From NCBI GenBank assembly GCA_963794995.1, contig CAWCFV010000002.1, positions 3,162,001 to 3,226,000 of the forward strand: DNA of 64,000 bases, read 5' to 3'. Shown one piece after another: positions 53,769 to 62,287 of this stretch. Position numbers and translations under genes: made by a program. Under the pieces are notes generated by a model, which was given only the letters and a program-made list of their open reading frames with translations, searched no databases and was not told where the DNA came from. Each line of letters begins with the position of its first letter. Position 1 is the stretch's first letter. The stretch comes from CAWCFV01 sp963794995 (GTDB taxonomy: Bacteria; Actinomycetota; Actinomycetes; JACCUZ01).

Positions 53769-55088
53769 TTGGGCCGACAGGCCACCCGCACGCTCCACCG
53801 GGCGGACGGCGGTGGCGGACTCGTCCGCCACACCGTCCTGCCCGGGGGGCTGCGCGTCGTCACCGAGGCGGTCCCCACGGTCCGGTCCGTGACGTTCGGC
53901 GTGTGGGTGGGCGTGGGCTCGCGCGACGAGTCCCCCTCGCTGGCGGGCGCCTCGCACTACCTCGAGCACCTGCTGTTCAAGGGCACCCGCAAGCGCGACG
54001 CGCTGGACATCTCGGCGGCGATCGACGCGGTCGGCGGCGAGATGAACGCCTTCACCTCGAAGGAGTACACCTGCTTCTACGCCCGGGTGCTCGACGACGA
54101 CCTGCCGCTCGCGGTGGACGTCGTCGGTGACCTGGTCAGCTCGTCGGTCATCCGTGCCTCCGACGTGGACGCCGAGCGCGGGGTGATCCTCGAGGAGATC
54201 GCCATGCACGAGGACGACCCGACCGACATGGTGCACGACCAGTTCGCGCAGGTGCTGTTCGGCGACGGCCCGCTGTCGCGACCGGTGCTCGGCAGCGTCG
54301 AGTCGATCGAGTCGATCGGACGGGCCGCGATCAACGGCTACTACCGGCGCCGGTACCGGCCGCAGGACATGGTCGTCGCGGTCGCCGGCAACGTCGACCA
54401 CGCCCGCGTCGTCCGGCTGGTCCGCAAGTCCTTCGGGGCGGCCGGGATGCTGGACGGCGCAGCCGAGCCGGCCGCGGCCCGGACGGGGCGCCTGCGCTCG
54501 ACGCACAGCGGCACCCGGGTGGTCCGCCGCACCACCGAGCAGGCGAACGTCGTGCTCGGAGGCCCCGGGTTCGCGCGCACCGACGAGCGCCGCTTCGCCC
54601 TCGGCGTCCTCAACGCGGCCCTGGGCGGCGGCATGTCGTCGCGGCTGTTCCAGGAGGTGCGGGAGAAGCGGGGCCTCGCCTACTCGGTCTACAGCTACCA
54701 CGCCCAGTACGCCGACACCGGCATGTTCGGCGTCTACGCCGGCTGCGTCCCGCGCAAGGTCGACGAGGTGCTGGCGATCTGCCGTGACGTCGTCGCCGAC
54801 GTCGCCTCGACCGGGCTCACACCCGAGGAGATCGCGCGGGGCAAGGGCCAGCTGCGCGGGTCCCTCGTCCTCGGGCTCGAGGACACCGGCTCGCGGATGA
54901 GCCGGATCGGCAAGGCCGAGCTGGTCTACGGCGAGCAGCTCTCGGTCGACGAGGTGCTGGCGCGGATCGACGCCGTGACCCCCGAGGACGTCTCGGAGGT
55001 CGCCGCGACGCTGCTGTCGGACATGCCCACGCTCGCCGTCGTCGGCCCGTTCGACGAGGACCGGGACTTCTCCCGGGCGATCGCGTGA
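53769..55088 (+). CDS. M16-family zinc metallopeptidase (PepR-like)
   Basis: A 439-residue peptidase starting at TTG 53769, 3 nt after pnp. The inverted zinc motif HYLEH is at 63-67 and the third ligand in VILEEIAMHEDD. The C-terminal half is a second M16 domain with the RLFQEVREKRGLAYSVYS arginine/tyrosine pair. It follows pnp in most actinobacteria. It likely degrades peptides inside a clamshell chamber. Stop overlaps dapB (GTGA). Confidence 0.93.
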   Translation: MGRQATRTLHRADGGGGLVRHTVLPGGLRVVTEAVPTVRSVTFGVWVGVGSRDESPSLAGASHYLEHLLFKGTRKRDALDISAAIDAVGGEMNAFTSKEYTCFYARVLDDDLPLAVDVVGDLVSSSVIRASDVDAERGVILEEIAMHEDDPTDMVHDQFAQVLFGDGPLSRPVLGSVESIESIGRAAINGYYRRRYRPQDMVVAVAGNVDHARVVRLVRKSFGAAGMLDGAAEPAAARTGRLRSTHSGTRVVRRTTEQANVVLGGPGFARTDERRFALGVLNAALGGGMSSRLFQEVREKRGLAYSVYSYHAQYADTGMFGVYAGCVPRKVDEVLAICRDVVADVASTGLTPEEIARGKGQLRGSLVLGLEDTGSRMSRIGKAELVYGEQLSVDEVLARIDAVTPEDVSEVAATLLSDMPTLAVVGPFDEDRDFSRAIA

Positions 55089-55834
55089 CCGTGCGGGTCG
55101 CCGTCCTCGGCGCGGGCGGCCGGATGGGCGCGGAGGCGTGCCGGGCGCTCGAGGGCACCGACGACCTCGAGCTCGTCGAGCGGCTCGGCTCCAGCGACCC
55201 GCTCGAGAGGCTGACCGGGTCCGGCGTCCAGGTCGCCGTCGACCTCACCCGCCCCGACGTGGTCATGGACAACGTGCGGTTCTGCGTCGAGAACGGCATC
55301 CACGCCGTGGTCGGCACGAGCGGGTTCGACGCGCAGCGGCTCGACACCGTCCGGTCGTGGCTGGCGGCCGCCCCCGGGGTGGGCGTGGTGGTCGCGCCGA
55401 ACTTCGCCGTCGGCGCCGTGCTGCTGATGCGCTTCGCCGCGCAGGCGGCCCGATTCTTCGAGTCGACCGAGATCGTCGAGCTGCACCACCCGGACAAGGC
55501 CGACGCGCCGAGCGGTACCGCCCGCCGCACGGCCGAGCTGGTCGCCGAGGCGAGAGCCGCGGCCGGGCTGGGGCCACAGCCGGACGCGACGTCCTCCGGG
55601 GTCACCGGCGCCCGTGGCGCCGACGTCGCCGGCGTCCCGGTCCACTCGGTGCGGGCCCGGGGGCTCGTCGCGCACCAGGAGGTTCTGCTCGGCACGGCGG
55701 GGGAGACCCTGACGCTCCGGCACGACTCCTACGACCGGGCCTCGTTCATGCCCGGCGTCCTGCTCGCCGTGCGCGAGGTCGCGTCGCGGCCCGGGCTCAC
55801 GCTCGGCCTCGAGCCGCTCCTCGGCCTGGACTGA
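55085..55834 (+). CDS. dapB: 4-hydroxy-tetrahydrodipicolinate reductase
   Basis: A 249-residue enzyme of lysine/diaminopimelate synthesis. The NAD(P) motif VLGAGGRMGAE is at the start, GTSGF in the middle, and the active-site block ELHHPDKADAPSGTA (about 138-152) contains His and Lys residues for catalysis. GTG 55085 overlaps the M16 stop. The stop lies inside the arm of a terminator hairpin. Confidence 0.96.
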   Translation: MTVRVAVLGAGGRMGAEACRALEGTDDLELVERLGSSDPLERLTGSGVQVAVDLTRPDVVMDNVRFCVENGIHAVVGTSGFDAQRLDTVRSWLAAAPGVGVVVAPNFAVGAVLLMRFAAQAARFFESTEIVELHHPDKADAPSGTARRTAELVAEARAAAGLGPQPDATSSGVTGARGADVAGVPVHSVRARGLVAHQEVLLGTAGETLTLRHDSYDRASFMPGVLLAVREVASRPGLTLGLEPLLGLD

Positions 55835-55856
55835 CCCGGGGTTCGCCGGGGGTCAG
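55831..55856. terminator. Bidirectional terminator between dapB and azlD
   Basis: A 7-bp stem CTGACCC/GGGTCAG encloses GG-TTCG-CC. The dapB TGA (55832-55834) and the azlD stop (55853-55855 complement) both lie in the stem arms, so one hairpin ends both convergent genes. Confidence 0.65.
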
Positions 55857-56155
55857 GCCAGAGCCCGTACGAGTGCGGCCACCAGCGCCGCCGCCCCCAC
55901 CACCACGAGGAACGGGGCGCGCAGCGCCAGCGCCACGACAGCGGCGGCGAGGCCGGCCAGCCGCGCGTCGAGCACGAGCCGGGTGCCGTCGGCGACGGTC
56001 TGCACGGCTGCCAGCGCGGCCAGCAGGGCGACCGGAAGCAGCGCCGACACCCGTTGGACGACGGGGTCCTCGAGCACCCTGCGTGGCACGGACAGCCCGG
56101 CGAGCTTGAGCGCGTAGCAGCAGGCCGCCGTCACGAGGATCGCCAGCCAGGTCAT
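55853..56155 (-). CDS. azlD: Branched-chain amino acid exporter small subunit (AzlD)
   Basis: A 100-residue membrane protein with four segments: MTWLAILVTAACCYALKLAG, VSALLPVALLAALAA and the late LALRAPFLVVVGAAALVAAL. This is the AzlD profile, the small partner of AzlC. ATG 56155 overlaps the azlC stop (ATGA). Confidence 0.85.
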   Translation of the reverse strand: MTWLAILVTAACCYALKLAGLSVPRRVLEDPVVQRVSALLPVALLAALAAVQTVADGTRLVLDARLAGLAAAVVALALRAPFLVVVGAAALVAALVRALA

Positions 56156-56868
56156 GCCTGTCCCCTCCGGCGCGCGAGCACGGCCACCACCGGCACGATC
56201 GCCGCGACGAGGACGGGCACACCGGCCGGGACGAGCGGGACCACCGCCACGGCGACCGCTGCCGCGACGACAGCGGTGAGCCACGCGGGCCGGCCCTGCA
56301 GCCGAGGCGCCAGCAGCGCGAGGAACGCGGCCGGGACCGCCGCGTCGAGCCCGAGGTCGCGGGGGTCGCCGATCACGGTGCCGGCCAGCGCGCCGACCAG
56401 GGTGCCCGTGTTCCAGAGCACGAAGATCGCGAGCCCGGTCGCCCAGAACCCCAGCCGGCCGGCCCGCTCCCCGTGCGCCGCACCGCCGGAGGCCTCCCCG
56501 CCGAGCGCGACAGCGGTCGACTCGTCGATCACCAGCTGCGCCCCGACGTAGCGGCGCAGGCCACGCAGGCCGAGCATGGGGGCCAGGCGCACGCCGTAGA
56601 CCGTGTTCCGGACGCCGAGCAGCACGGCCGAGGCCGTCCCCGAGGCGAGCGCGCCGCCGCCGCCGATGACGCCGATCAGGGCGAACTGCGACCCGCCGCT
56701 GAAGATCAGCACGGACAGCGCGCAGGTCTGCGCGACGGAGAGACCGGCCGCGGTCCCGAGGGCGCCGAAGGACAGGCCGTACGCGCCGGTCGCGACACCG
56801 ACCGACAGGGCGGTGCGCACCACCTGTCCGCGCACCGCCTCCCAGCCGGCGGCGGCCTGCTCGCTCAC
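56152..56868 (-). CDS. azlC: Branched-chain amino acid exporter large subunit (AzlC)
   Basis: A 238-residue membrane protein. AzlC hallmarks are SFGALGTAAGLSVAQTCALS and FSGGSQFALIGV, then RNTVYGVRLAPML and DESTAVA. AzlC and AzlD together export branched-chain amino acids or analogues. GTG 56868 overlaps the GNAT stop (GTGA), so the GNAT, azlC and azlD genes form one coupled operon. Confidence 0.9.
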   Translation of the reverse strand: MSEQAAAGWEAVRGQVVRTALSVGVATGAYGLSFGALGTAAGLSVAQTCALSVLIFSGGSQFALIGVIGGGGALASGTASAVLLGVRNTVYGVRLAPMLGLRGLRRYVGAQLVIDESTAVALGGEASGGAAHGERAGRLGFWATGLAIFVLWNTGTLVGALAGTVIGDPRDLGLDAAVPAAFLALLAPRLQGRPAWLTAVVAAAVAVAVVPLVPAGVPVLVAAIVPVVAVLARRRGQA

Positions 56869-57404
56869 GGCTCGACGAGGGACGTCTGCCAGCGGGCCTG
56901 GTCGACCAGCACTGCTCCGTCGCCGCGCAGGTCGAGGCTGCGGACGGCGCCGTCGGCGTCCCAGCCCGAGCCGGCGAGGAACGCGCTCAGGTCCCGCTCG
57001 GCGTCGGCCAGCCAGGCGTGCAGGTTCCGCACGCCGTCGATGCGGGCCAGGTCGGCCACGGCGTTCACGAGCCGGCTGCCGTGCCCCTGGCCGGTGGCGG
57101 CCGGGTCGACGCACAGGGCGAGCAGCTCACCCTCGTCCGCTGCCACCGTGTCGGGGTCCGCCGCGGGGGCCAGCGCGGCGAAGCCGACCACCCGCTCGCC
57201 CGCCAGCGCGGTCAGCACCCGGTGCCGGGGCGACGGCGGACTGGCCGCCGCCGCGGCCCACTGCTGCGCCGCGGTCTCCGAGCCGACGGTCTCGAGGACG
57301 TCGGCGGGCAGGTCGGGGTGCACGCCGGCCCACACGGCGGCCTGGATCCTGGCCAGCTCGGGTGCGTCGCCGGCCGTTGCGGGGCGCACGCTCGCGTCGG
57401 CCAT
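56865..57404 (-). CDS. GNAT-family N-acetyltransferase
   Basis: A 179-residue acetyltransferase. The core GNAT motif is ELLALCVDPAATGQGHGSRLVNAVADLA (split about 93-120) with the CoA loop TGQGHG. AGAGGA lies before ATG 57404. The coupled exporter suggests acetylation of an amino acid or analogue before or instead of export; this is inference. It begins 13 bp after the nitroreductase stop. Confidence 0.87.
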   Translation of the reverse strand: MADASVRPATAGDAPELARIQAAVWAGVHPDLPADVLETVGSETAAQQWAAAAASPPSPRHRVLTALAGERVVGFAALAPAADPDTVAADEGELLALCVDPAATGQGHGSRLVNAVADLARIDGVRNLHAWLADAERDLSAFLAGSGWDADGAVRSLDLRGDGAVLVDQARWQTSLVEP

Positions 57405-57417
57405 GGCGGGGATCCTC

Positions 57418-58101
57418 TCAGGCCGGTCCGTCGAGGTGCACCAAAATCTCCGACAGCGGTTTGCGAGGGAGGTCGGGCACCCGGGCGTCGTCGGCCGGGT
57501 AGCCCACGGGGACGAGCACGAAGGGGCGCTCCTCGCGCGGGCGCCCGAGCACGTCGGTGAGGAAGCGCATCGGGCTGGGGGTGTGCGTCAGCGTCGCCAG
57601 GCCGGCCTCGTGCAGGGCGGCGAGCAGGAAGCCGACGGCGATGCCCACCGACTCCTTGACGTAGTACGGCTTCGGGCTGGCCGGGCCCTTGTGCACCTCC
57701 ATCACCACGACGAGGAACGGGGCCTCCTCGAGGAACGGCTTGCGCCAGTCGGTGCCCAGCGGAGCGACGGCGTCCAGCCACTCCTGCGACGCGCGGCCCT
57801 CGTAGAACGCCCGCTCCTCGGCCTCGGCCGCCTCCCGGATCAGCCGCTTGCGCCCCGGGTCGGACACCACCACGAACCGCCACGGCTGGACGTGCGCCCC
57901 GCTGGGTGCCGTCCCGGCGACCCGGACGGCGCGCTCCACCAGCTCGAACGGGACCGGACGGTCAGAGAAGTCCCGGACCGTGCGCCGGGTGGCCATGAGG
58001 TCGGCAAAGGCCCCCTGCTCGGCCCGGGCGCGCTGCGGCGTCCTCGGGTCGCCGGGGAGCGGGACGGTGACGTGCCTCGGGCTGCAGCTCACGCCGGACA
58101 T
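57418..58101 (-). CDS. Nitroreductase-family flavoprotein
   Basis: A 227-residue FMN-dependent enzyme. FMN-binding marks are RRTVRDFSDRPVP (about 39-51), GTAPSGAHVQPWRFVVV (63-79) and GIAVGFLLAALHEAGLATL (157-175). Sequence resembles the iodotyrosine deiodinase-like/BluB-like subgroup; substrate is unknown. ATG 58101 is taken; GTG 58092 is an alternative. The ATG is just 19 bp from the divergent thyA GTG. Confidence 0.88.
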   Translation of the reverse strand: MSGVSCSPRHVTVPLPGDPRTPQRARAEQGAFADLMATRRTVRDFSDRPVPFELVERAVRVAGTAPSGAHVQPWRFVVVSDPGRKRLIREAAEAEERAFYEGRASQEWLDAVAPLGTDWRKPFLEEAPFLVVVMEVHKGPASPKPYYVKESVGIAVGFLLAALHEAGLATLTHTPSPMRFLTDVLGRPREERPFVLVPVGYPADDARVPDLPRKPLSEILVHLDGPA

Positions 58102-58108
58102 GCTGGCC

Positions 58109-58114
58109 TACGAT
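58109..58114 (+). promoter_or_regulatory. thyA leaderless promoter -10
   Basis: TACGAT ends exactly 6 nt before GTG 58121. Confidence 0.6.
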
Positions 58115-58120
58115 CGGCTC

Positions 58121-58936
58121 GTGCACGCCGACACCCAGCATGCCGACACCCAGTACGAGGAGCTGCTCCGGCACGTCCTGGACCACGGCACCAGCCGACC
58201 CGACCGCACGGGCACCGGGTCGCGCAGCGTGTTCGGCCACCAGATGCGCTACGACCTGTCCCGCGGCTTCCCGCTCGTCACCACGAAGCGGGTGCACTTC
58301 CGGTCGATCGCCTACGAGCTGCTCTGGTTCCTGCGCGGGGACAGCAACGTGCGCTGGCTGCAGGAGCGCAAGGTCACCATCTGGGACGAGTGGGCCGCTC
58401 CGGACGGCGAGCTCGGGCCGGTCTACGGCGTGCAGTGGCGCTCGTGGCCCACGCCCGACGGCGGCCACGTCGACCAGATCAGCAACGTGCTGGAGCAGCT
58501 GCGGACCGACCCCACGTCCCGGCGGATGGTCGTCTCGGCGTGGAACGTCGGTGAGATCGACCGGATGGCGCTGCCGCCGTGCCACATGATGTTCCAGTTC
58601 TACGTCGCCGACGGCCGGCTGTCCTGCCAGCTCTACCAGCGCAGCGCCGACCTCTTCCTCGGTGTCCCCTTCAACATCGCGAGCTACGCGCTGCTGGTGC
58701 ACCTGGTCGCCCAGCAGGTCGGCCTCGAGCCCGGGGACTTCGTCTGGACCGGCGGCGACTGCCACGTCTACGACAACCACGTCGACCAGGTGCGCGAGCA
58801 GCTCACCCGCGAGGCGTTCCCGTTCCCGGCGCTGCAGGTCCGGCGCGCCGGGTCCCTCTTCGACTACACCTTCGAGGACATCGAGGTCGTCGGCTACCGG
58901 CACCACCCCGCGCTGCGCGCACCGGTCGCGGTGTGA
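58121..58936 (+). CDS. thyA: Thymidylate synthase (ThyA)
   Basis: A 271-residue enzyme converting dUMP to dTMP with methylene-tetrahydrofolate. The catalytic Cys154 is in LPPCHMMFQFYV; RTGTGSRSVFG and YDNHVDQVREQL are conserved. GTG 58121 is 6 nt after TACGAT; an upstream in-frame ATG at 58100 overlaps the promoter. The N-terminus has a tandem HADTQ-HADTQ (15-bp duplication). folA follows after 10 nt. Confidence 0.96.
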   Translation: MHADTQHADTQYEELLRHVLDHGTSRPDRTGTGSRSVFGHQMRYDLSRGFPLVTTKRVHFRSIAYELLWFLRGDSNVRWLQERKVTIWDEWAAPDGELGPVYGVQWRSWPTPDGGHVDQISNVLEQLRTDPTSRRMVVSAWNVGEIDRMALPPCHMMFQFYVADGRLSCQLYQRSADLFLGVPFNIASYALLVHLVAQQVGLEPGDFVWTGGDCHVYDNHVDQVREQLTREAFPFPALQVRRAGSLFDYTFEDIEVVGYRHHPALRAPVAV

Positions 58937-58946
58937 CCCCCGCTGC

Positions 58947-59501
58947 ATGATCGGGCTGGTCTGGGCGCAGGCCCGGGGCGGGGTCATCGGCCGGGACGGC
59001 ACGCTGCCCTGGCACCTGCCCGAGGACCTGGCCCGGTTCAAGGCCCTGACCTCCGGCGCCACGGTCGTCATGGGCCGCGCCACCTGGGACTCGCTGCCCG
59101 CGGCGGTGCGCCCCCTGCCCGGCCGGCGCAACGTCGTCCTGACCCGGACGCCGGGGTGGGCCGAGCCCGGCGCGGTCGTGGCGGGCACGCTGTCCGAGGC
59201 GCTGGCGCACGAGGGCGACGTGTGGGTCGTCGGCGGCGCGAGCGTCTACCGCGAGGCCATGCCGCACGCCGACCTGCTGGTCGTCACCGAGATCGACCTG
59301 GACGTCGAGGACGGCGACACGCTGGCGCCTCACATCGGGGAGTCCTGGGAGGTCGCCGGGGTGGAGCCGGCGGACGGCTACGCGCGGTCCCGGACCGGGC
59401 TCGCCTTCCGCGTCGTCACGTGGCGTCACGTCGGCCGGCCCGGCACGGGGGAGCGGGGTGCCGCGCCCGCCGCCGGGCGCGGGGACGGTCGCTGTCTGTA
59501 A
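58947..59501 (+). CDS. folA: Dihydrofolate reductase
   Basis: A 184-residue DHFR with GLVWAQARGGVIGRDGTLPWHLPEDLARFK at the start (substrate Asp/Glu in PEDLARFK), VVMGRATWDSLP and the NADPH loop WVVGGASVYREAM. About 20 extra Gly/Arg residues follow the usual end. It regenerates tetrahydrofolate used by ThyA, matching the thyA-folA pair. Confidence 0.95.
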   Translation: MIGLVWAQARGGVIGRDGTLPWHLPEDLARFKALTSGATVVMGRATWDSLPAAVRPLPGRRNVVLTRTPGWAEPGAVVAGTLSEALAHEGDVWVVGGASVYREAMPHADLLVVTEIDLDVEDGDTLAPHIGESWEVAGVEPADGYARSRTGLAFRVVTWRHVGRPGTGERGAAPAAGRGDGRCL

Positions 59502-59540
59502 CGCCCTCCTCCCGACCCCCGATGAGCCCACGAGTCCCGT

Positions 59541-59571
59541 CGCCGCCCGAACCCCCGAGCGGGTGGCGGCG
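59541..59571 (+). terminator. Probable terminator after thyA-folA
   Basis: CGCCGCCC (59541-59548) can pair with GGGTGGCGGCG (59561-59571) with a small bulge, 40 nt after the folA stop and before the dapA promoter. Confidence 0.45.
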
Positions 59572-59606
59572 GGGCTCCCCGTCCCTCGGGTGGTCGGCCC
59601 GGCCGG

Positions 59607-59612
59607 TACGTT
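59607..59612 (+). promoter_or_regulatory. dapA leaderless promoter -10
   Basis: TACGTT ends exactly 6 nt before ATG 59619. Confidence 0.6.
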
Positions 59613-59618
59613 GGCCCC

Positions 59619-60515
59619 ATGTCCCGGACAGCAGCGGCAGCGGCCTTCGGGCGCGTGCTCACCGCCATGGTCACCCCGTTCCGTGCCGACGGCTCGCTCG
59701 ACCTCGAGAGCGCCCAGCGGCTCGCGACCCACCTGGTCGACCACGGCCACGACGGCCTGGTGGTGAGCGGCACCACCGGCGAGTCGCCGACGACCAGCGA
59801 CGACGAGAAGGAGCGCCTCCTGCGCGCCGTCGTCGAGGCCGTCGGTGACCGGGCCCGGGTGGTCGCCGGCTCCGGCACCAACGACACCCACCACACGATC
59901 GAGCTGTCCCGCGCGGCCGAGAAGGCCGGCGCGCACGGTCTGCTCCTGGTCACGCCCTACTACAACCGGCCGCCGCAGGAGGCGCTGGTCCGGCACTTCC
60001 TGGCCGCGGCCGACTCGGTCGGCCTCCCGGTGATGCTGTACGACATCCCGGGCCGCACCGGCACGCCGATCGAGCACGACTCGCTGCTCCGGCTGGGCGA
60101 GCACGAGCGCGTGCTCGCCGTGAAGGACGCCAAGGGCGACCTGTTCGAGGGCTCGCGGGTGATGGCCGCCACCAGCCTCGCGTACTACTCCGGCGACGAC
60201 GCGATGAACCTGGCCTGGCTGACCCACGGCGGGACCGGCGTCGTCTCGGTCGTCGGGCACCTGTACGGCGCCGACTACGCGGCGATGGTGGCCGCGGTCG
60301 ACCGCGGCGACCTCGACGAGGCGCTGGGCACCCACCGCCGCCTGATCCCGGCGGTACTGGCGATCATGGACCGCTCGTCGCAGGGCGCCATCCGGGTCAA
60401 GGCTGGGCTGCAGCTGGCCGGGCTCCTCCCGCAGCGCACCGTGCGGCCACCCCTGCTGGACGCCACCGACGACGAGCTCGCCCGCCTGCGCGAGGCCCTC
60501 GGGGCCCTCGCGTGA
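59619..60515 (+). CDS. dapA: 4-hydroxy-tetrahydrodipicolinate synthase
   Basis: A 298-residue TIM-barrel aldolase. Schiff-base Lys169 is in VLAVKDAKGD, Tyr141 in VMLYDIPGRTG and the Thr-Thr pair in SGTTGES (50-56). It condenses pyruvate with aspartate semialdehyde for lysine and cell-wall DAP, complementing dapB upstream. Stop overlaps rnj (GTGA). Confidence 0.95.
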   Translation: MSRTAAAAAFGRVLTAMVTPFRADGSLDLESAQRLATHLVDHGHDGLVVSGTTGESPTTSDDEKERLLRAVVEAVGDRARVVAGSGTNDTHHTIELSRAAEKAGAHGLLLVTPYYNRPPQEALVRHFLAAADSVGLPVMLYDIPGRTGTPIEHDSLLRLGEHERVLAVKDAKGDLFEGSRVMAATSLAYYSGDDAMNLAWLTHGGTGVVSVVGHLYGADYAAMVAAVDRGDLDEALGTHRRLIPAVLAIMDRSSQGAIRVKAGLQLAGLLPQRTVRPPLLDATDDELARLREALGALA

Positions 60516-62197
60516 GCCACCCGCACCCCGAGCTCGGGCCGCCGCCGGAGCTCCCCGAGGGCGGCCTGCGGGTCGTCGCCCTCGGCGGCCTCGGTGAGAT
60601 CGGCCGCAACATGACGGTCTTCGAGCACGCCGGCCGCCTGCTCGTCGTCGACTGCGGGGTGCTCTTCCCGGAGGACTTCCAGCCCGGGGTCGACCTGATC
60701 CTGCCGGACTTCGACTACATCCGGGACCGGCTCGACCTCATCGACGGCATCGTGCTCACGCACGCCCACGAGGACCACATCGGCGCGGTTCCCTACCTGC
60801 TCCGGGAGAAGCCGGACATCCCCGTCATCGGCTCCCGGCTCACGCTGGCCATGATCGAGGCCAAGCTGCAGGAGCACCGCATCAAGCCCTACACGCTGGA
60901 GGTCAAGGAGGGTGACCGCGAGCAGATCGGGCCGTTCGGCTGCGAGTTCATCGCGGTCAACCACTCGATCCCGGACGCGCTCGCCGTCGCCGTCCGCACG
61001 CCGGCCGGCCTGGTGCTGCACACCGGCGACTTCAAGATGGACCAGCTGCCGCTCGACGGCCGGCTGACCGACCTCCGGGCCTTCGCCCGGCTCGGCGACG
61101 AGGGGGTCGACCTGCTCCTCGTCGACTCCACCAACGCCGAGGTGCCCGGGTTCACGACGCCCGAGCGCAACATCACCCCGGTCCTCGACCGGGTCTTCGC
61201 CGAGGCCCGCAAGCGGGTCATCGTCGCGTCCTTCGCCAGCCACGTGCACCGCGTGCAGCAGGTCCTCGACATCGCGCACAAGCACGGCCGCAAGGTCGCG
61301 TTCGTCGGGCGGTCGATGGTCCGCAACATGGGCGTCGCCCGTGACCTCGGCTACCTCCAGGTCCCCGGCGGGCTGATGGTCGACGCCAAGGCGCTCGACG
61401 ACCTGCCCGAGGACAAGGTCGTGCTGGTCTGCACCGGCTCGCAGGGCGAGCCGATGTCGGCGCTGTCCCGCATCGCGAACCGCGACCACGCCATCCGGGT
61501 GGGCGAGGGGGACACCGTCATCCTCGCGTCGTCCCTCATCCCCGGAAACGAGAACTCGGTGTTCCGCGTGGTCAACGGGCTCTCGCGCTGGGGCGCGACC
61601 GTCGTGCACAAGTCGAACGCGATGGTGCACGTCTCGGGGCACGCCTCGGCGGGCGAGCTGCTCTACGTCTACAACATCGTCCGCCCGAGCAACGTCATGC
61701 CGGTGCACGGCGAGTGGCGCCACCTGCGCGCCAACGCCGAGCTCGCGGTGCAGACCGGCGTGCCTCGCGACCGCACGGTCCTCGCGGAGGACGGCGTGGT
61801 CGTCGACCTGGTCGAGGGCAGGGCGAGCATCGTCGGCAAGGTGCCCTGCGGCTACGTCTACGTCGACGGCTCCAGCGTGGGCGACGTCACCGAGTCCTCG
61901 CTCAAGGACAGGCGCATCCTGCGTGACGAGGGCTTCATCTCGGTCGTGGTGGTCGTCGACTCGGTCACCGGCAAGGTGCAGGGCAGGCCCGAGATCCACG
62001 CCCGCGGGTTCGCCGAGGACGAGAGCCTGTTCGACGACGCCCGCCAGCGCGTCGAGCAGGCCCTGGAGCGGGCCGCCTCCGAGGGGATCGGCGACAGCCG
62101 CCAGCTCCAGCAGCTGGTGCGGCGCACCGTCGGCAAGTGGGTGAGCGACACCTACCGCCGCCGGCCGATGATCATCCCGCTCGTGGTCGAGGTCTAG
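60512..62197 (+). CDS. rnj: Ribonuclease J
   Basis: A 561-residue MBL/beta-CASP ribonuclease. The metal motif HAHEDH is at 84-89, with LHTGDFKMD as a later ligand. The beta-CASP domain lies about 210-370 and a C-terminal dimer domain follows. It has 5' exonuclease and endonuclease activities on RNA. GTG 60512 overlaps dapA, an arrangement seen in M. tuberculosis. Confidence 0.95.
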   Translation: MSHPHPELGPPPELPEGGLRVVALGGLGEIGRNMTVFEHAGRLLVVDCGVLFPEDFQPGVDLILPDFDYIRDRLDLIDGIVLTHAHEDHIGAVPYLLREKPDIPVIGSRLTLAMIEAKLQEHRIKPYTLEVKEGDREQIGPFGCEFIAVNHSIPDALAVAVRTPAGLVLHTGDFKMDQLPLDGRLTDLRAFARLGDEGVDLLLVDSTNAEVPGFTTPERNITPVLDRVFAEARKRVIVASFASHVHRVQQVLDIAHKHGRKVAFVGRSMVRNMGVARDLGYLQVPGGLMVDAKALDDLPEDKVVLVCTGSQGEPMSALSRIANRDHAIRVGEGDTVILASSLIPGNENSVFRVVNGLSRWGATVVHKSNAMVHVSGHASAGELLYVYNIVRPSNVMPVHGEWRHLRANAELAVQTGVPRDRTVLAEDGVVVDLVEGRASIVGKVPCGYVYVDGSSVGDVTESSLKDRRILRDEGFISVVVVVDSVTGKVQGRPEIHARGFAEDESLFDDARQRVEQALERAASEGIGDSRQLQQLVRRTVGKWVSDTYRRRPMIIPLVVEV

Positions 62198-62275
62198 GTC
62201 GGCTGCGCCGATGCAGGCCGGCGACACGCGGGGGGTGTGACGGCTGTGACCCCTGGTGCGGGCGTGACGGACCGG

Positions 62276-62281
62276 TAGCCT
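62276..62281 (+). promoter_or_regulatory. ftsK leaderless promoter -10
   Basis: TAGCCT ends exactly 6 nt before ATG 62288. Confidence 0.6.
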
Positions 62282-62287
62282 CGCGGC

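Noticed and set aside
51291..54701. 1136-codon minus-strand open frame opposite pnp and the M16 protease
   Set aside because: Antisense shadow of two certain genes, with no family motifs, no start signal and low-complexity composition.
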